Below are positions 49,253 to 58,790 of a stretch of DNA of 64,000 nt, in pieces. The notes beneath the pieces were generated by a model. That model was not told the DNA's origin, did no database searches, and saw nothing but the letters and a program-made list of their open reading frames with translations. Numbering within the stretch: position 1 is the stretch's first letter; each line of letters starts with the position of its first letter. This stretch comes from Bradyrhizobium lablabi. GTDB lineage: Bacteria; Pseudomonadota; Alphaproteobacteria; Rhizobiales; Xanthobacteraceae. Where the stretch lies: assembly GCF_018129385.1 (NCBI RefSeq), contig NZ_JAFCLN010000001.1, positions 496,001 through 560,000 on the forward strand, read 5' to 3'. The position numbers were made by a program, and so were the translations under genes.

Positions 49253-49338
49253 CGTCACTGCGAGCACCGCGAAGCAATCCAGCTTGGCTACAAGTAAGAA
49301 AGCTGGATTGCTTCGTCGCTTCGCTCCTCGCAATGACG
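49253..49338. repeat. Inverted repeat, family C copy
   Basis: CGTCACTGCGAGCACCGCGA... with its near-complement ending CTCGCAATGACG. It lies between apt and trpEG, ending two bases before the trpEG stop. Confidence 0.85.
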
Positions 49339-49339
49339 A

Positions 49340-51496
49340 TCAACTCACATTCAGCCGGAACGCATTCTCCACGATGCGCAGCCCTACCTCGCCGCCGAGC
49401 GACATCAGCGATTCCGGGTGGAACTGCACGCCGCCGACCGGCAGCGTCTTGTGTTCGATCGCCATCGCCACGCCGTCCTCGGTGGTGGCGGTGACGCTCA
49501 GCACCTCGGGCACGCTCTGGCGCTCGACAAACAGCGAGTGATAGCGGCCGATCACGATCTCATTGGGCAGGTTCTGCATCAGCCGGCCTCCCCGCACCTG
49601 GATACGCGAGGGCCGGCCATGCGCGGGCTGGCCGAGCTGGCCGAGCTGACCGCCAAAATATTCGCCAATCGCCTGCACGCCGAGACAGACGCCGAAGATC
49701 GGCAGCTTCTTGTCGATCGCAGCGCCGATGGTTTTGGAGATGCCGAAGTCTTCGGGGCGGCCCGGGCCGGGCGAGAGCACCAGAAGATCCCAGTTCTTCT
49801 TCAGCATCTCCTGCGCATGAACGTGCCGCACCACCGTGACGCTGGCGCCGACCTGGCGGAAATAGTCCGCCAGCATATGCACAAAGCTGTCGTCGTGATC
49901 GATCAGCAGCACCTTCTTGCCCGAGCCGGTGGCATCGGGCGCGAAAGCCGACAGCGGTTTTGGCGGATCGCCGCGCAGCGCCTGGAATAGCGCGGCGGCC
50001 TTGACCTGACATTCACGATCTTCGGCGGCGGGATCCGAGTCAAAGAGGCAGGTGGCGCCGACGCGGACTTCGGCAAGGCCATCCTTCATGCGAATGGTGC
50101 GGATGGTGAGGCCGGTGTTGATGCTGCCGTCGAAATTGACCGCGCCGATCGCGCCGGCGTACCAGCGCCGCGGCGAGCGCTCGTGATCCTCGACGAACTG
50201 CATCGCCCACAGCTTTGGCGCGCCTGTCACGGTGACCGCCCAGGCGTGGGTGAGGAAGGCGTCGAGCGAATCGAAGCCCGGCCGCAGCATGCCTTCGACG
50301 TGATCGACTGTATGGAAGAGTTTTGAGTAGGTTTCGATCTGGCGGCGCGCCAGCACCTTGATGGTGCCGGGCACGCAGATGCGCGCCTTGTCGTTGCGGT
50401 CGACGTCGGTGCACATGTTGAGCTCGAACTCGTCCTTTTCCGAGTTCAGGAGCTGCCTGATCTGCTCGGCATCGCCGATCGCGTCCGCGCCGCGGGCGAT
50501 GGTGCCAGAAATCGGACAAGTCTCCACGCGGCGACCGTCGGAGCGCACAAACATTTCCGGCGAAGCGGAAACCAGGAATTCGCCATTGCCGAGATTCATC
50601 AGCGCGCCGTAGGGCGACGGGTTGATGATGCAGAGCCGTTGAAACACTTCCGCCGGTGAGCGCTCGCAGGGCTCGGCGAAGAGCTGGCCGGGCACGGCTT
50701 CAAAGAGATCGCCGCGCGCGAACGCGGCGCGCGCGGTTTCTACCGTGGCCTGGTATTCGCCGGGGGCGTGGTCGGCAAAGCCCTGGCGCGGCGTCTTCTT
50801 GTAGACGCTCTCTGCGGTCTCGCGCGGCAAACCCGCGGTGGATTTGCCCTTCCAGGCGAACTCATAGCTCAGCATGACGCCGCGGCCGGTGGCGCGGTCG
50901 TAGGCAAGCAGGCGATCCGGCACATAGAGCACGATGTCGCGCTGGTCGGCTTCGCGCGCACGCTTCTGCACGAGGTCCTCGATCTGGAACACGAGATCGT
51001 AGGCGAAGGCGCCGTACAGGCCGAGCAGCGGATCGTCATTGGCGGAGAATGCGGCAATGAGATCGCGCACCAGCGACATCACGCTGGCCCGGCGGGTGCG
51101 CTGGTCTTCCTCGACCGGCGCTGCGCCGCGGACGATATGGCCGGCAAGGCGGCTCGCGCTTTTCTCGTCGATCACGACGCAGGGCTCGCGCAGGACATCG
51201 GCGATGAACGCGATCAGCACCTCGCCGCGCGCATTCAGGGCGCGCAGCGAAAAATTCGTGCCTGACGTTTCCAGCACCAGCGGCGGATCGGCAAAGCCGA
51301 GGTCAAAACTCTCGTAGCGGCCGGGCACCGTGGTGCCCGAGGACAGCACGACGCCTGGGCGGCGGTCGAGCAGTTCGATCAGGTCGTCCAGCCGCTTGGC
51401 GTCGCCGGAAAACTGCTCGGACATGCGCGTGATCGCCAGCCCGCTCGCGGTGCGATACTCGCTTTTGTCGGGGAGCGAAAAGACGGTCCTGTTCAT
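49340..51496 (-). CDS. trpE: Anthranilate synthase, fused TrpE-TrpG
   Basis: 718 residues. Catalyses the first step of tryptophan synthesis, with the chorismate-binding TrpE part (about 1-505: SGTIARGADAIGD, KDEFELNMCTDVDRND, TVTGAPKLWAM, GAIGAVNFDG) and the glutamine amidotransferase TrpG part (about 525-718: LLIDHDDSFVH, GVCLGVQAIGEYFGG, GVQFHPESL). Such fusions are typical of Rhizobiales. The ATG at 51496 follows a leader peptide and attenuator. Confidence 0.97.
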   Translation of the reverse strand: MNRTVFSLPDKSEYRTASGLAITRMSEQFSGDAKRLDDLIELLDRRPGVVLSSGTTVPGRYESFDLGFADPPLVLETSGTNFSLRALNARGEVLIAFIADVLREPCVVIDEKSASRLAGHIVRGAAPVEEDQRTRRASVMSLVRDLIAAFSANDDPLLGLYGAFAYDLVFQIEDLVQKRAREADQRDIVLYVPDRLLAYDRATGRGVMLSYEFAWKGKSTAGLPRETAESVYKKTPRQGFADHAPGEYQATVETARAAFARGDLFEAVPGQLFAEPCERSPAEVFQRLCIINPSPYGALMNLGNGEFLVSASPEMFVRSDGRRVETCPISGTIARGADAIGDAEQIRQLLNSEKDEFELNMCTDVDRNDKARICVPGTIKVLARRQIETYSKLFHTVDHVEGMLRPGFDSLDAFLTHAWAVTVTGAPKLWAMQFVEDHERSPRRWYAGAIGAVNFDGSINTGLTIRTIRMKDGLAEVRVGATCLFDSDPAAEDRECQVKAAALFQALRGDPPKPLSAFAPDATGSGKKVLLIDHDDSFVHMLADYFRQVGASVTVVRHVHAQEMLKKNWDLLVLSPGPGRPEDFGISKTIGAAIDKKLPIFGVCLGVQAIGEYFGGQLGQLGQPAHGRPSRIQVRGGRLMQNLPNEIVIGRYHSLFVERQSVPEVLSVTATTEDGVAMAIEHKTLPVGGVQFHPESLMSLGGEVGLRIVENAFRLNVS

Positions 51497-51539
51497 GTGA
51501 TCCTCTTACGAAACTTGCCGAGGGAACGCCACACAGGAC

Positions 51540-51571
51540 AAACGAAAGGCCGCCGAACTGCGTTGGCGACC
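51540..51571 (-). terminator. Attenuator terminator of trpEG
   Basis: On the minus strand GGTCGCC and GGCGGCC flank AACGCAGTTC and are followed by TTTCGTTTG. It lies between the leader peptide and trpEG. Two similar AGAGGTSGCC segments lie upstream and could pair alternatively with the region over the Trp codons. Confidence 0.65.
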
Positions 51572-51611
51572 TCTGACGATTTTTTGAAAATGCAATCGCA
51601 CCGGCCACCTC

Positions 51612-51659
51612 TTAAGAGGTGCGCCACCAACGACGGGTTGGTCTGATCACGGTGCTCAT
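51612..51659 (-). CDS. trpL: Tryptophan leader peptide
   Basis: 15 residues, MSTVIRPTRRWWRTS, with two adjacent Trp codons, between a TTGACA promoter element and trpEG. The tandem Trp codons and following hairpins mark an attenuation system. The predicted transcription start lies close to the ATG, so the message may be leaderless. In Sinorhizobium and Bradyrhizobium the trpL RNA is reported also to act in trans, and its peptide to have roles; whether this copy does is inference. Confidence 0.75.
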   Translation of the reverse strand: MSTVIRPTRRWWRTS

Positions 51660-51665
51660 GGGGAT

Positions 51666-51694
51666 TACTCACCATCGGCAACGGTCCGTGTCAA
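51666..51694 (-). promoter_or_regulatory. Promoter of trpL-trpEG
   Basis: TTGACA at 51689-51694 (minus strand), 17 bases, then TGAGTA at 51666-51671, a weak -10. Distances place the transcription start at or near the trpL ATG (51659). Confidence 0.5.
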
Positions 51695-51811
51695 GGGATG
51701 CCGGGCCACAGGCTGCCGCTTTCAATGGCATTTGAGGGCTTTCAGAAACGGAAAATACCCCTAAGATTCGCATTAACCGGGCTGGCGAAGGTCCGGATCA
51801 AGGAGGCGCAT

Positions 51812-52816
51812 ATGGCATTGCTGGGTCTGGGATATGCCGGGTTTGGGTCTGACGCGCTCGACGACTGGCGGGAGTTCGGCACCGGCCTGGTCGGTTTTCA
51901 GGCAGTCGAGCGCGGCAATTCGCTGCTCGCCTTCCGGATGGACGACCGCAAGCAGCGCGTGGTGATCGACCGCGCGATGGGCGAAGGCACGCGCTTTTTC
52001 GGCTGGGAAGTGGCAGATAGCACGGCGCTCGATGCGCTGGCGGCGAAGCTGGAGGCGGCCGGCGTGAAGGTCACCGCCGAGCCGGCGGCGCTGGCCGATG
52101 CGCGGCGCGTGCGCGGGCTGATTTCGTTCAGCGATCCCGAAGGCAACCGGCTCGAGGCATTCTGGGGCGCCGAGACCGACGAGACGCCGTTCCGGCCCGG
52201 CCGCAACATTTCCGGTTTCCGCACCGGTCCATTGGGGCTCGGGCATGCCGTGCTGACGGTAGAGAATATCGATCCGATGCTGGCGTTCTATACCGGCGTG
52301 CTCGGCTTCGGGCTGTCCGACTACATCACAAAACCGTTCCGCGCCTATTTCTTCCACGTCAATGCGCGGCACCACTCGCTTGCGATGATCGAGACCGGCA
52401 AGAGCGGCATGCACCATCTGATGGTGGAACTGTTCTCGCTCGACGACGTCGGGCAGGCCTACGACATCGCACTGACGCAGGAAGGTCGCGTCGGCGTCAC
52501 GCTCGGCCGCCACACCAACGATTTCATGACCTCGTTCTACTGCAAGTCGCCCTCCTCCTTCATGATCGAATGCGGCTGGGGCGGGCGCGAGATCGATCCG
52601 CCAACCTGGCAGGCGGTCGAGATGTTCGACGGGCCGAGCCTGTGGGGCCACGATCGCGTCTGGCTGCCGGAAAAGGACCGCGAGGTCGCCCGCGACATGC
52701 GCATGAACGCCGCCCGCGAGGGCAAGCGCGCGCCGGTGCAGGTGATGGAGGGGAATTACAAGCTGATGTCGGGCACGTGCGCGTGGTGGGACGGGGTGCG
52801 GGAGGGCGGCGGATAG
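51812..52816 (+). CDS. Extradiol dioxygenase, BphC-like VOC protein
   Basis: 334 residues. Two VOC repeats. Metal ligands are consistent with His in GLGHAVLTVE, His in GMHHLMVELF and Glu in SFMIECGWGG. Such enzymes cleave catechol-type rings; the substrate is not predictable. The start at 51812 is set by a strong AGGAGG seven bases upstream. No other ring-cleavage gene is adjacent. Confidence 0.88.
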   Translation: MALLGLGYAGFGSDALDDWREFGTGLVGFQAVERGNSLLAFRMDDRKQRVVIDRAMGEGTRFFGWEVADSTALDALAAKLEAAGVKVTAEPAALADARRVRGLISFSDPEGNRLEAFWGAETDETPFRPGRNISGFRTGPLGLGHAVLTVENIDPMLAFYTGVLGFGLSDYITKPFRAYFFHVNARHHSLAMIETGKSGMHHLMVELFSLDDVGQAYDIALTQEGRVGVTLGRHTNDFMTSFYCKSPSSFMIECGWGGREIDPPTWQAVEMFDGPSLWGHDRVWLPEKDREVARDMRMNAAREGKRAPVQVMEGNYKLMSGTCAWWDGVREGGG

Positions 52817-53125
52817 TCAGTTCTCATGCAACTCATCTCCAGTCGGTGCATCCCGTCGCCCGTGGCGCACATGGATGACGACTAGCTCGTCCCCTTTAAC
52901 CTGGTGATAGACGAGATAGGGATATCGGGAAGTCGGAAATACACGGACACCATAAATATCAGTATCGCGTCCGAGAGCTGGGTGTCGAGCCAACAACTCA
53001 CTCGTGAGACGAATTTGCGCTGCTACAGCGGTAGCCGCCCGCGGGCTATGCTCCGCAATGTATTCGTGAATGTCGGCGATGTCGGCATAAGCGCGCGGCG
53101 AAAAACGCAGCCTCACAGGCCGCAC
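52817..53125 (-). CDS. RelE/ParE family toxin
   Basis: 102 residues. ParE-type fold: LRFSPRAYADIADIHEYIAE, then DIYGVRVFPTSRYPYLVYHQ and LVVIHVRHGRRD. It is the second gene of a toxin-antitoxin pair, overlapping the antitoxin by 13 bases. The target (gyrase for ParE, ribosome for RelE) cannot be told from sequence. Confidence 0.88.
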   Translation of the reverse strand: MRPVRLRFSPRAYADIADIHEYIAEHSPRAATAVAAQIRLTSELLARHPALGRDTDIYGVRVFPTSRYPYLVYHQVKGDELVVIHVRHGRRDAPTGDELHEN

Positions 53126-53340
53126 TTTTTCCAGAGAGCGGCCATCTCCTCATCGGTCACATATTCACCACGCTCCGCTTCCGCGAGGCCTTCGAGCACT
53201 GCCGCACGATGCAACTCCGGTACGACAAACTGGTCACTGCCAGCCGCAGCGATCTGTTCCAGTATTTCCGCGACATAGGCCTGTCGGTCTTCCGGAAGCC
53301 GTCGTACCTTCTCAATCGCGTCTTCAAGAACCTTGGTCAT
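53113..53340 (-). CDS. Antitoxin of the ParE-type module
   Basis: 75 residues. MTKVLEDAIEKVRRLPEDRQ followed by a helical, acidic C-terminal region (EGLAEAERGEYVTDEEMAAL) that would bind the toxin. It lies upstream of and overlaps the toxin gene, the usual antitoxin-first order. Its DNA-binding class is not obvious. Confidence 0.75.
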   Translation of the reverse strand: MTKVLEDAIEKVRRLPEDRQAYVAEILEQIAAAGSDQFVVPELHRAAVLEGLAEAERGEYVTDEEMAALWKKCGL

Positions 53341-53379
53341 GGATTACATATATCATGGATCGGGGCAGAGGCGAGATGC

Positions 53380-54282
53380 CTACTCCCGATAGCACCCCTG
53401 CTCGATCTCCTCGATCAGTCCGCGCGCCTTCGGCTGCCAATTGAGCTCACGGCGGGCACGCTTGGCGCGGACGCGGCTGTTGGAGGCCATGGTGTCCTCG
53501 GTGGTGCCCTCGCTCCATTCGCTCGCGGCGTCCTGCATGGTCATTGCCGAGGGCGGGCCGGCAAAGCCGAGCATGCGGTTGATAGCGAAGCACGCTTCGC
53601 GCATCGAGTTCTCGCCGTTCTCGACAAAATAGAAGCTGCCGGCTGGCGCCTTGTCGATCGCGAGTGCATAGAGCGGGACGAGATCGTCGATATGCACGTT
53701 GGACCAGATATTTTCGCCGGGCCCGGCATGGGCGGCGTTGCCGCGCTTTTTCGCGAGCCTGATCAGGAGCGGCACCTGCACGCTGTCGCGGCCGGCGCCG
53801 TGGCCGATGCCGTAGATCAGGCTGGGGCAGATGATGACGGGGCGGCAGCCCTTGTCGTGAGCGCCAAGGATGAAGTGATTGAGTTCGACGCGCGCGACGC
53901 GTGCAGGCGACGGCGCGATCGGCGTATCCTCATCGAAGATATCGTCGGAGCGCTCGCCGCGGGAACGCCAGCCGACAATGCTCGAGCCCGAAGTGTGGAT
54001 GAAGGCCTTGCCGCTGCCGGCGAGTGCATCGAGCAGGGCTGTGACCGCTCCCCTGTGGTCGGCGCTCGCCGCGTTGACGACGACATCGGCGGCCTGGGCT
54101 GCGCGCGCAAGGACGGCAGCGTCGTCCAGCGTACCCATGACAGGCTCGATGCCGAACGTGCGGACGGCGTCCGCTTTTTCGGCAGAACGAACGAGGCCGG
54201 TGACCTGATGGCCGGCAGCGGCGAGATGCGCAGCAACCGAACCACCGATGTAACCCGATGCGCCTGTGCAGAAGATTTTCAT
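53380..54282 (-). CDS. NAD(P)-dependent epimerase/SDR protein
   Basis: 300 residues. Extended SDR with the nucleotide motif MKIFCTGASGYIGGSVAAHL at the N-terminus. The usual YxxxK pair is not evident: the corresponding region is VARVELNHFILGAHDKG, with no Tyr/Lys pair visible. It may be an atypical NAD(P)-binding protein or reductase. Substrate unknown. It follows the toxin-antitoxin module. Confidence 0.75.
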   Translation of the reverse strand: MKIFCTGASGYIGGSVAAHLAAAGHQVTGLVRSAEKADAVRTFGIEPVMGTLDDAAVLARAAQAADVVVNAASADHRGAVTALLDALAGSGKAFIHTSGSSIVGWRSRGERSDDIFDEDTPIAPSPARVARVELNHFILGAHDKGCRPVIICPSLIYGIGHGAGRDSVQVPLLIRLAKKRGNAAHAGPGENIWSNVHIDDLVPLYALAIDKAPAGSFYFVENGENSMREACFAINRMLGFAGPPSAMTMQDAASEWSEGTTEDTMASNSRVRAKRARRELNWQPKARGLIEEIEQGCYRE

Positions 54283-54294
54283 GTGCTTTGATCT

Positions 54295-54437
54295 CGTCGT
54301 CCCTGCGAACGCAGGGATCCATAACCACAGGGTGAGGTTGGCTTGCGCAGGTATCTCTCAGTCGATCTCACTAGAACCGCCGCGGAGTATGGGTCCCTGC
54401 ACCGGGAGCGCAATTGCGCCCCTTGGCAGGGACGACG
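54295..54437. repeat. Inverted repeat, family G copy
   Basis: CGTCGTCCCTGCGAACGCAG... with its near-complement ending GCAGGGACGACG. Related to 30471-30573. Confidence 0.75.
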
Positions 54438-54454
54438 GTTGAGATGAGATCGCT

Positions 54455-55129
54455 TTACCCAAGATGCTTCTTGAAAAACTCGGTCGCCCTGCCCCACGCC
54501 AGCTCGGCAGCGGCGCGGTCGTGCACGGCGACGCGCTGCTCGTTCACGAAGGCGTGCTCGGCGTCATAGCGGAACAGTTCGAGCGATTTTCCGGCTGATT
54601 TCATCGCCTTCTCAAAACCGTCGACCAGTTCCGGCGTGCACCAGTCGTCCTTGTTGGCGAAATGCGCCTGTAGCGGGATCTTCACGTCCGCGGGTTTTGC
54701 AGCCTGCTCCGGCGGAATGCCGTAGAACACGACGCCGGCTGCAAGCTCCGGAATTTTGGTGGCGCCGATGATGGTCACGGCGCCGCCGAGGCAGAAGCCG
54801 GTGAGGCCCACCTTGCCGCCGTTGCGCGCGAGATACTGCGCGGCGCCGCGAACGTTCTGCGTGGTGGCGTCCATGAAATCGAGCGAGTTCATCTCGCTGT
54901 TGGCCGCATCGGTGTCGTGATAGGGCACCACCTTGCCCTTGTAGAGATCGGGCGCCAGCGCATCAAAACCCGCTACCGCAAAGCGGTCGCACAGGCCCTT
55001 GATGTTGTCGGACAGGCCCCACCATTCCTGCACCACCACCACGCCCGGCGCGTTGCCGCGCGCGGCATTGGCGAGATAGCCGGCGGTTTCCTTGCCGTCC
55101 GGACGCTTGAAGGTGATGTGGGTACCCAT
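54455..55129 (-). CDS. Dienelactone hydrolase family protein
   Basis: 224 residues. The alpha/beta hydrolase triad is Cys113 (GLTGFCLGGAV), Asp161/162 (HFANKDDWCT) and His192 (DAEHAFVN). The start ATG 55129 has GGAGG upstream and begins MGTHITFKRPDGKE. Enzymes of this family hydrolyse dienelactones or other esters; the substrate is inferred only. Confidence 0.9.
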   Translation of the reverse strand: MGTHITFKRPDGKETAGYLANAARGNAPGVVVVQEWWGLSDNIKGLCDRFAVAGFDALAPDLYKGKVVPYHDTDAANSEMNSLDFMDATTQNVRGAAQYLARNGGKVGLTGFCLGGAVTIIGATKIPELAAGVVFYGIPPEQAAKPADVKIPLQAHFANKDDWCTPELVDGFEKAMKSAGKSLELFRYDAEHAFVNEQRVAVHDRAAAELAWGRATEFFKKHLG

Positions 55130-55211
55130 GGTTCCTCCGCGAGGTGTTTTCTGGCCGTGATGCTTGCGGCCATTTTGGCGGCTGGAGGGGATGGATGCAA
55201 TCTCACGCATC

Positions 55212-55293
55212 GTCATTCCGGGGCGATGCGAAGCATCGAACCCGGAATCTCGAGATTCCGGGTCTGGTCCTTCGGACCATCCCGGAATGACGG
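55212..55293. repeat. Inverted repeat, family D copy
   Basis: CGTCATTCCGGGGCGATGCG... ending CATCCCGGAATGACG, with GGAATCTCGAGATTCC inside. Copy of 41788-41869. Confidence 0.85.
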
Positions 55294-55313
55294 CGTACTT
55301 TGCGAGCGCAACA

Positions 55314-55339
55314 AAAAAAGCCCCCGCAGGGGCTTTTTA
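55314..55339 (-). terminator. Bidirectional terminator after fbcH
   Basis: Seven A precede GCCCC (55321-55325) and GGGGC (55330-55334), followed by five T, so the hairpin has T-runs on both strands. It lies 26 bases after the fbcH stop on the minus strand. Confidence 0.8.
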
Positions 55340-55364
55340 CGCATTCATGTCACCTGAATGAAGC

Positions 55365-57437
55365 TCAGTGCGCGGTGGCCCAGACCTTCTTCTTGGTGAA
55401 GTAGAGCAGGCCCGCCAGCAGGATCAGGAACACGAACACCTGTAGGCCGAGGCGCTTGCGGGCCTCCATATGCGGCTCGGCGGCCCACATCAGGAAGGTG
55501 GTGACGTCCTTGGCGTATTGCGCGACGGTGGCCGGCGAGCCGTCATCGAAGGTCACCTGGCCGTCACTGAGCGGCTTCGGCATCTTGATGGCATGGCCGG
55601 GGAAATAGGTGTTGTAGAAGGAGCCCGCCGGCAGGTTGAAGCCGGCCGGCGGCTTGTCCTCATAACCCTGTAGCAGCGCCACGAGATAGTCCGGGCCCTG
55701 CTCCTGGTACTGGGTGAAGAAGTCGAAGATGAACGTCGGGAAACCGCGACCGTAGGTGCGCGCCTTGGTGATCAGCGACAGGTCCGGCGGCGCAGCGCCG
55801 CCATTGGCCGCGCGGGCCGCCTGCTCGTTCGGGAACGGCGAGGGGAAATAGTCCGCCGGCCGGCCCGGCCGCTCGAACATCTCGCCCTGATCGTTCGGGC
55901 CATCCTTGATCTTGTACTCGGAAGCAAAGGCCGCCGCCTGCGCGGTCGAGTAACCGGGACCGCCGGGGTCGGCGAGGTTGCGGAACGCGACAAAGGACAG
56001 GCCATGGCAGGCCGAGCAGACTTCTTTGTAGACCTTCAGACCGCGTTGCAAGGCACCGCGGTCAAATTTGCCGAAAGGGCCGGAGAACGACCACTTGTTC
56101 GCGGGCGGTTTCTGCTGGCCTTCTGCGGCCGACACATTTTGCGCGCTGCCGACGAACAGGCCGCCGGCGATCATCAGCGCGATCACGGTGGACACCATCG
56201 GCGCGGTCTTGCTGCCGGTCTTGGCCAGCACGTCGTCGGCGATCGAGTTCGGCAGCGGACGCGGCTTTTCGATCCGCGCCAGCAGCGGCAGCACGACCAG
56301 GAAGTAGGCAAAGTACATCACCGTGAGGATGCGGCCGACGATCACATAGATGCCTTCCGGCGGTTGCGCGCCGAGATAGCCGAGGCCGATGCAGACCACC
56401 ACGAAGATCCAGAAGAACTGCTTGGCCAGCGGGCGGTACTTCGAGGACTTGGTCCTGGCGCTGTCGAGCCAGGGCAGGAACGCCAGGATGATGATCGCAC
56501 CGAACATCGCGACCACGCCCGCGAGCTTGTTCGGGATCGAACGCAGGATCGCGTAGAACGGCAGGTAGTACCATTCCGGCACGATGTGGGCGGGCGTCAC
56601 GCCGGGATTGGCCGGAACGTAGTTCTCGGCGTCGCCGAGATAGTTCGGCATGTAGAAGATGAACCAGGCGTAGAGCAGCAGGAACACGGACACGCCGAAC
56701 ATGTCCTTGATGGTCGCATGCGGCGTGAACGGCACCGAGTCCTTCTCGGTCTTCATCTCGACGCCGGCCGGATTGTTCTGGCCCGCGACATGCAGCGCCC
56801 AGACGTGCAGCACGACCACGCCGGCGATCACGAACGGCAGCAGGTAGTGCAGCGAGAAGAAGCGGTTCAGCGTGGGATTGCCGACCGCATAACCGCCCCA
56901 GAGCAAGGTCACGATGCTCTCGCCGACATAGGGAATGGCGGAGAACAGGTTGGTGATGACGGTGGCGCCCCAGAAGCTCATCTGGCCCCACGGCAGCACG
57001 TAGCCCATGAAGCCGGTCGCCATCATCAAGAGGTAGATGATCACGCCGAGGATCCAGAGCACTTCGCGCGGCTCCTTGTACGACCCGTAATAGAGGCCGC
57101 GGAACATGTGGACGTAGACGGCGAAGAAGAACATCGAGGCGCCGCAGGCGTGCATGTTGCGCAGCAGCCAGCCGAAATTCACGTCGCGGACGATCAGCTC
57201 GACGGACTTGAAGGCGAGATCGGCATGCGGGGTGTAGTGCATGGCGAGGATCACGCCGGTGGCGATTTGCATCGCCAGCATGAACGAGAGGATGGCGCCG
57301 AAGGTCCACCAGTAGTTCAGGTTACGCGGCGTCGGATAGGCCACGAACGAGGAATGGACGAGACCCATAATCGGGAGGCGCCGTTCGATCCACTTCAAGG
57401 CGGGATTGGTCGGCTGGAAATCGGATGGTCCGCTCAT
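55365..57437 (-). CDS. fbcH: Cytochrome b/c1 fusion of the bc1 complex
   Basis: 690 residues. The N-terminal cytochrome b part (about 1-420) has heme ligands His96/His197 and His110/His211 and the Qo motif PEWY (287-290). The C-terminal cytochrome c1 part has the c-type heme motif CSACH (474-478) after a processing region ([12 protein letters not shown]). In Bradyrhizobium the precursor is cleaved into separate b and c1 proteins. It follows petA in the same orientation, 65 bases apart. Confidence 0.97.
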   Translation of the reverse strand: MSGPSDFQPTNPALKWIERRLPIMGLVHSSFVAYPTPRNLNYWWTFGAILSFMLAMQIATGVILAMHYTPHADLAFKSVELIVRDVNFGWLLRNMHACGASMFFFAVYVHMFRGLYYGSYKEPREVLWILGVIIYLLMMATGFMGYVLPWGQMSFWGATVITNLFSAIPYVGESIVTLLWGGYAVGNPTLNRFFSLHYLLPFVIAGVVVLHVWALHVAGQNNPAGVEMKTEKDSVPFTPHATIKDMFGVSVFLLLYAWFIFYMPNYLGDAENYVPANPGVTPAHIVPEWYYLPFYAILRSIPNKLAGVVAMFGAIIILAFLPWLDSARTKSSKYRPLAKQFFWIFVVVCIGLGYLGAQPPEGIYVIVGRILTVMYFAYFLVVLPLLARIEKPRPLPNSIADDVLAKTGSKTAPMVSTVIALMIAGGLFVGSAQNVSAAEGQQKPPANKWSFSGPFGKFDRGALQRGLKVYKEVCSACHGLSFVAFRNLADPGGPGYSTAQAAAFASEYKIKDGPNDQGEMFERPGRPADYFPSPFPNEQAARAANGGAAPPDLSLITKARTYGRGFPTFIFDFFTQYQEQGPDYLVALLQGYEDKPPAGFNLPAGSFYNTYFPGHAIKMPKPLSDGQVTFDDGSPATVAQYAKDVTTFLMWAAEPHMEARKRLGLQVFVFLILLAGLLYFTKKKVWATAH

Positions 57438-57502
57438 TGATGCGATCCTGAGGAAGGTAGACGACGCGACGGGTTAAAGGTCTCGGACGGATGTCCGAGG
57501 CC

Positions 57503-58033
57503 TCAGCCGATCTGGATTTTGGTGTCGGAAAGAAATGCGTAGGGCGGCACGGCGAGGTTGGCCGGCGCCGGACCCTGACGGATGCGGCCGGAGGTGTCGT
57601 AGACCGAGCCGTGGCAAGGGCAGAAGAAGCCGTCGTACTGGCCCTCATGCGCGATCGGGATACAGCCGAGATGGGTGCAGATGCCGACTACCACGAGCCA
57701 CTGCTCATGGCCGGCCTTGGTACGCTGCTGGTCGGTCTGCGGATCGGGCAGGCTCGACAGCGGCACCTTCTGGGCCTCCTCGACCTGCTTCTTGGTGCGG
57801 TTCATGATGTAGATCGGCTTGCCGCGCCAGAACACCTTGATGTCCTGTCCCTCGGCGATCGGGGTGAGGTCGACCTCGATCGGCGCGCCGGCTGCGATCG
57901 TCGCGGCATCCGGGTTCATCTGCGAGATGAACGGCCAAGCGGTGGCCACTGCGCCAACGGCGGCCACGGCTCCGGTTGCAACAAAAAGGAAATCACGGCG
58001 TGTCGGATGATCCGCCGAAGACGCTGTCGTCAC
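57503..58033 (-). CDS. petA: Rieske iron-sulfur subunit of the bc1 complex
   Basis: 176 residues from GTG 58033. A Tat-type twin Arg in TRRDFLFVATGAVAA precedes a membrane anchor. The [2Fe-2S] ligands are Cys119/His121 (CTHLGC) and Cys138/His141 (CPCHGS); Cys124 and Cys140 form the stabilising disulfide. Upstream of fbcH in the same operon. The 289 bases to trmL hold nothing I recognise. Confidence 0.95.
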   Translation of the reverse strand: MTTASSADHPTRRDFLFVATGAVAAVGAVATAWPFISQMNPDAATIAAGAPIEVDLTPIAEGQDIKVFWRGKPIYIMNRTKKQVEEAQKVPLSSLPDPQTDQQRTKAGHEQWLVVVGICTHLGCIPIAHEGQYDGFFCPCHGSVYDTSGRIRQGPAPANLAVPPYAFLSDTKIQIG

Positions 58034-58322
58034 GATCCAAAACCCTTTCCAAGCTGCACCGGTGGACCTCCCCGGGAACGCCCATACGAACGCCCAACGT
58101 ATCCCGAGGTGGCTGCCGGCGCCCGCGACCCCCGCGGCGGCAGAATGACCGCTTTTCCGCCCCGGTTTCGGGGGGAACAGCCAATCCAGAATCGTTCTAT
58201 TGGCACCCTTGCCGGAAGAGCGCAAGCCCGCTATCCGCTCGCAAGCGTGCAATGCACTAATTCTGCGGCAGAGCGTGATTTTTTCAACGCGTTCATGCGG
58301 ATTTCAAGGGCCTGTCATACCC

Positions 58323-58781
58323 ATGCAGATTGCGCTGTTCCAGCCGGACATTCCGCAGAACACGGGTACGATTCTGCGCCTGTGCGCCTGCCTTGACGTG
58401 GCCGCCCACATTATCGAGCCGGCGGGTTTTGCGACCTCGGACCGGACGTTTCGGAGGGCCGGGATGGACTATCTTGATCAGGTCAGTCTGAGCCGCCATG
58501 ACTCCTGGTCCAAATTCGAACAATGGCGCCGCGCGAAGGGTCACCGGCTGATCCTGTTCTCGACCAAAGGAGCGGATTCCTACCTTGATTACCGCTATAA
58601 GGCGGCCGATATCCTGCTGTTCGGGCGCGAATCCGCCGGCGTGACGGACGAGGTCGTGGCGGCAGCCGATGCCCGGGTGGTCATTCCCATAAAACCGGGC
58701 CTGCGCTCGCTCAACGTGGCGATGGCGGCCGCCATGGCACTGGGTGAGGCGCTGCGGCAGACCCGCGATGCGCCCCCTTAA
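58323..58781 (+). CDS. trmL: tRNA (cytidine(34)-2'-O)-methyltransferase
   Basis: 152 residues. A SPOUT methyltransferase that modifies the wobble base of tRNA-Leu. The N-terminus MQIALFQPDIPQNTGTILRL and the knot region LLFGRESAGVTDEVVAAADA, then VIPIKPGLRSLNVAMAAAMA are family-defining. ATG 58323 starts the domain. The queE start follows 9 bases after the stop. Confidence 0.95.
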   Translation: MQIALFQPDIPQNTGTILRLCACLDVAAHIIEPAGFATSDRTFRRAGMDYLDQVSLSRHDSWSKFEQWRRAKGHRLILFSTKGADSYLDYRYKAADILLFGRESAGVTDEVVAAADARVVIPIKPGLRSLNVAMAAAMALGEALRQTRDAPP

Positions 58782-58790
58782 GGAGAAGCG

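Noticed and set aside
56004..57440. 478-codon open frame antisense to fbcH
   Set aside because: Shadow of the cytochrome b/c1 gene.
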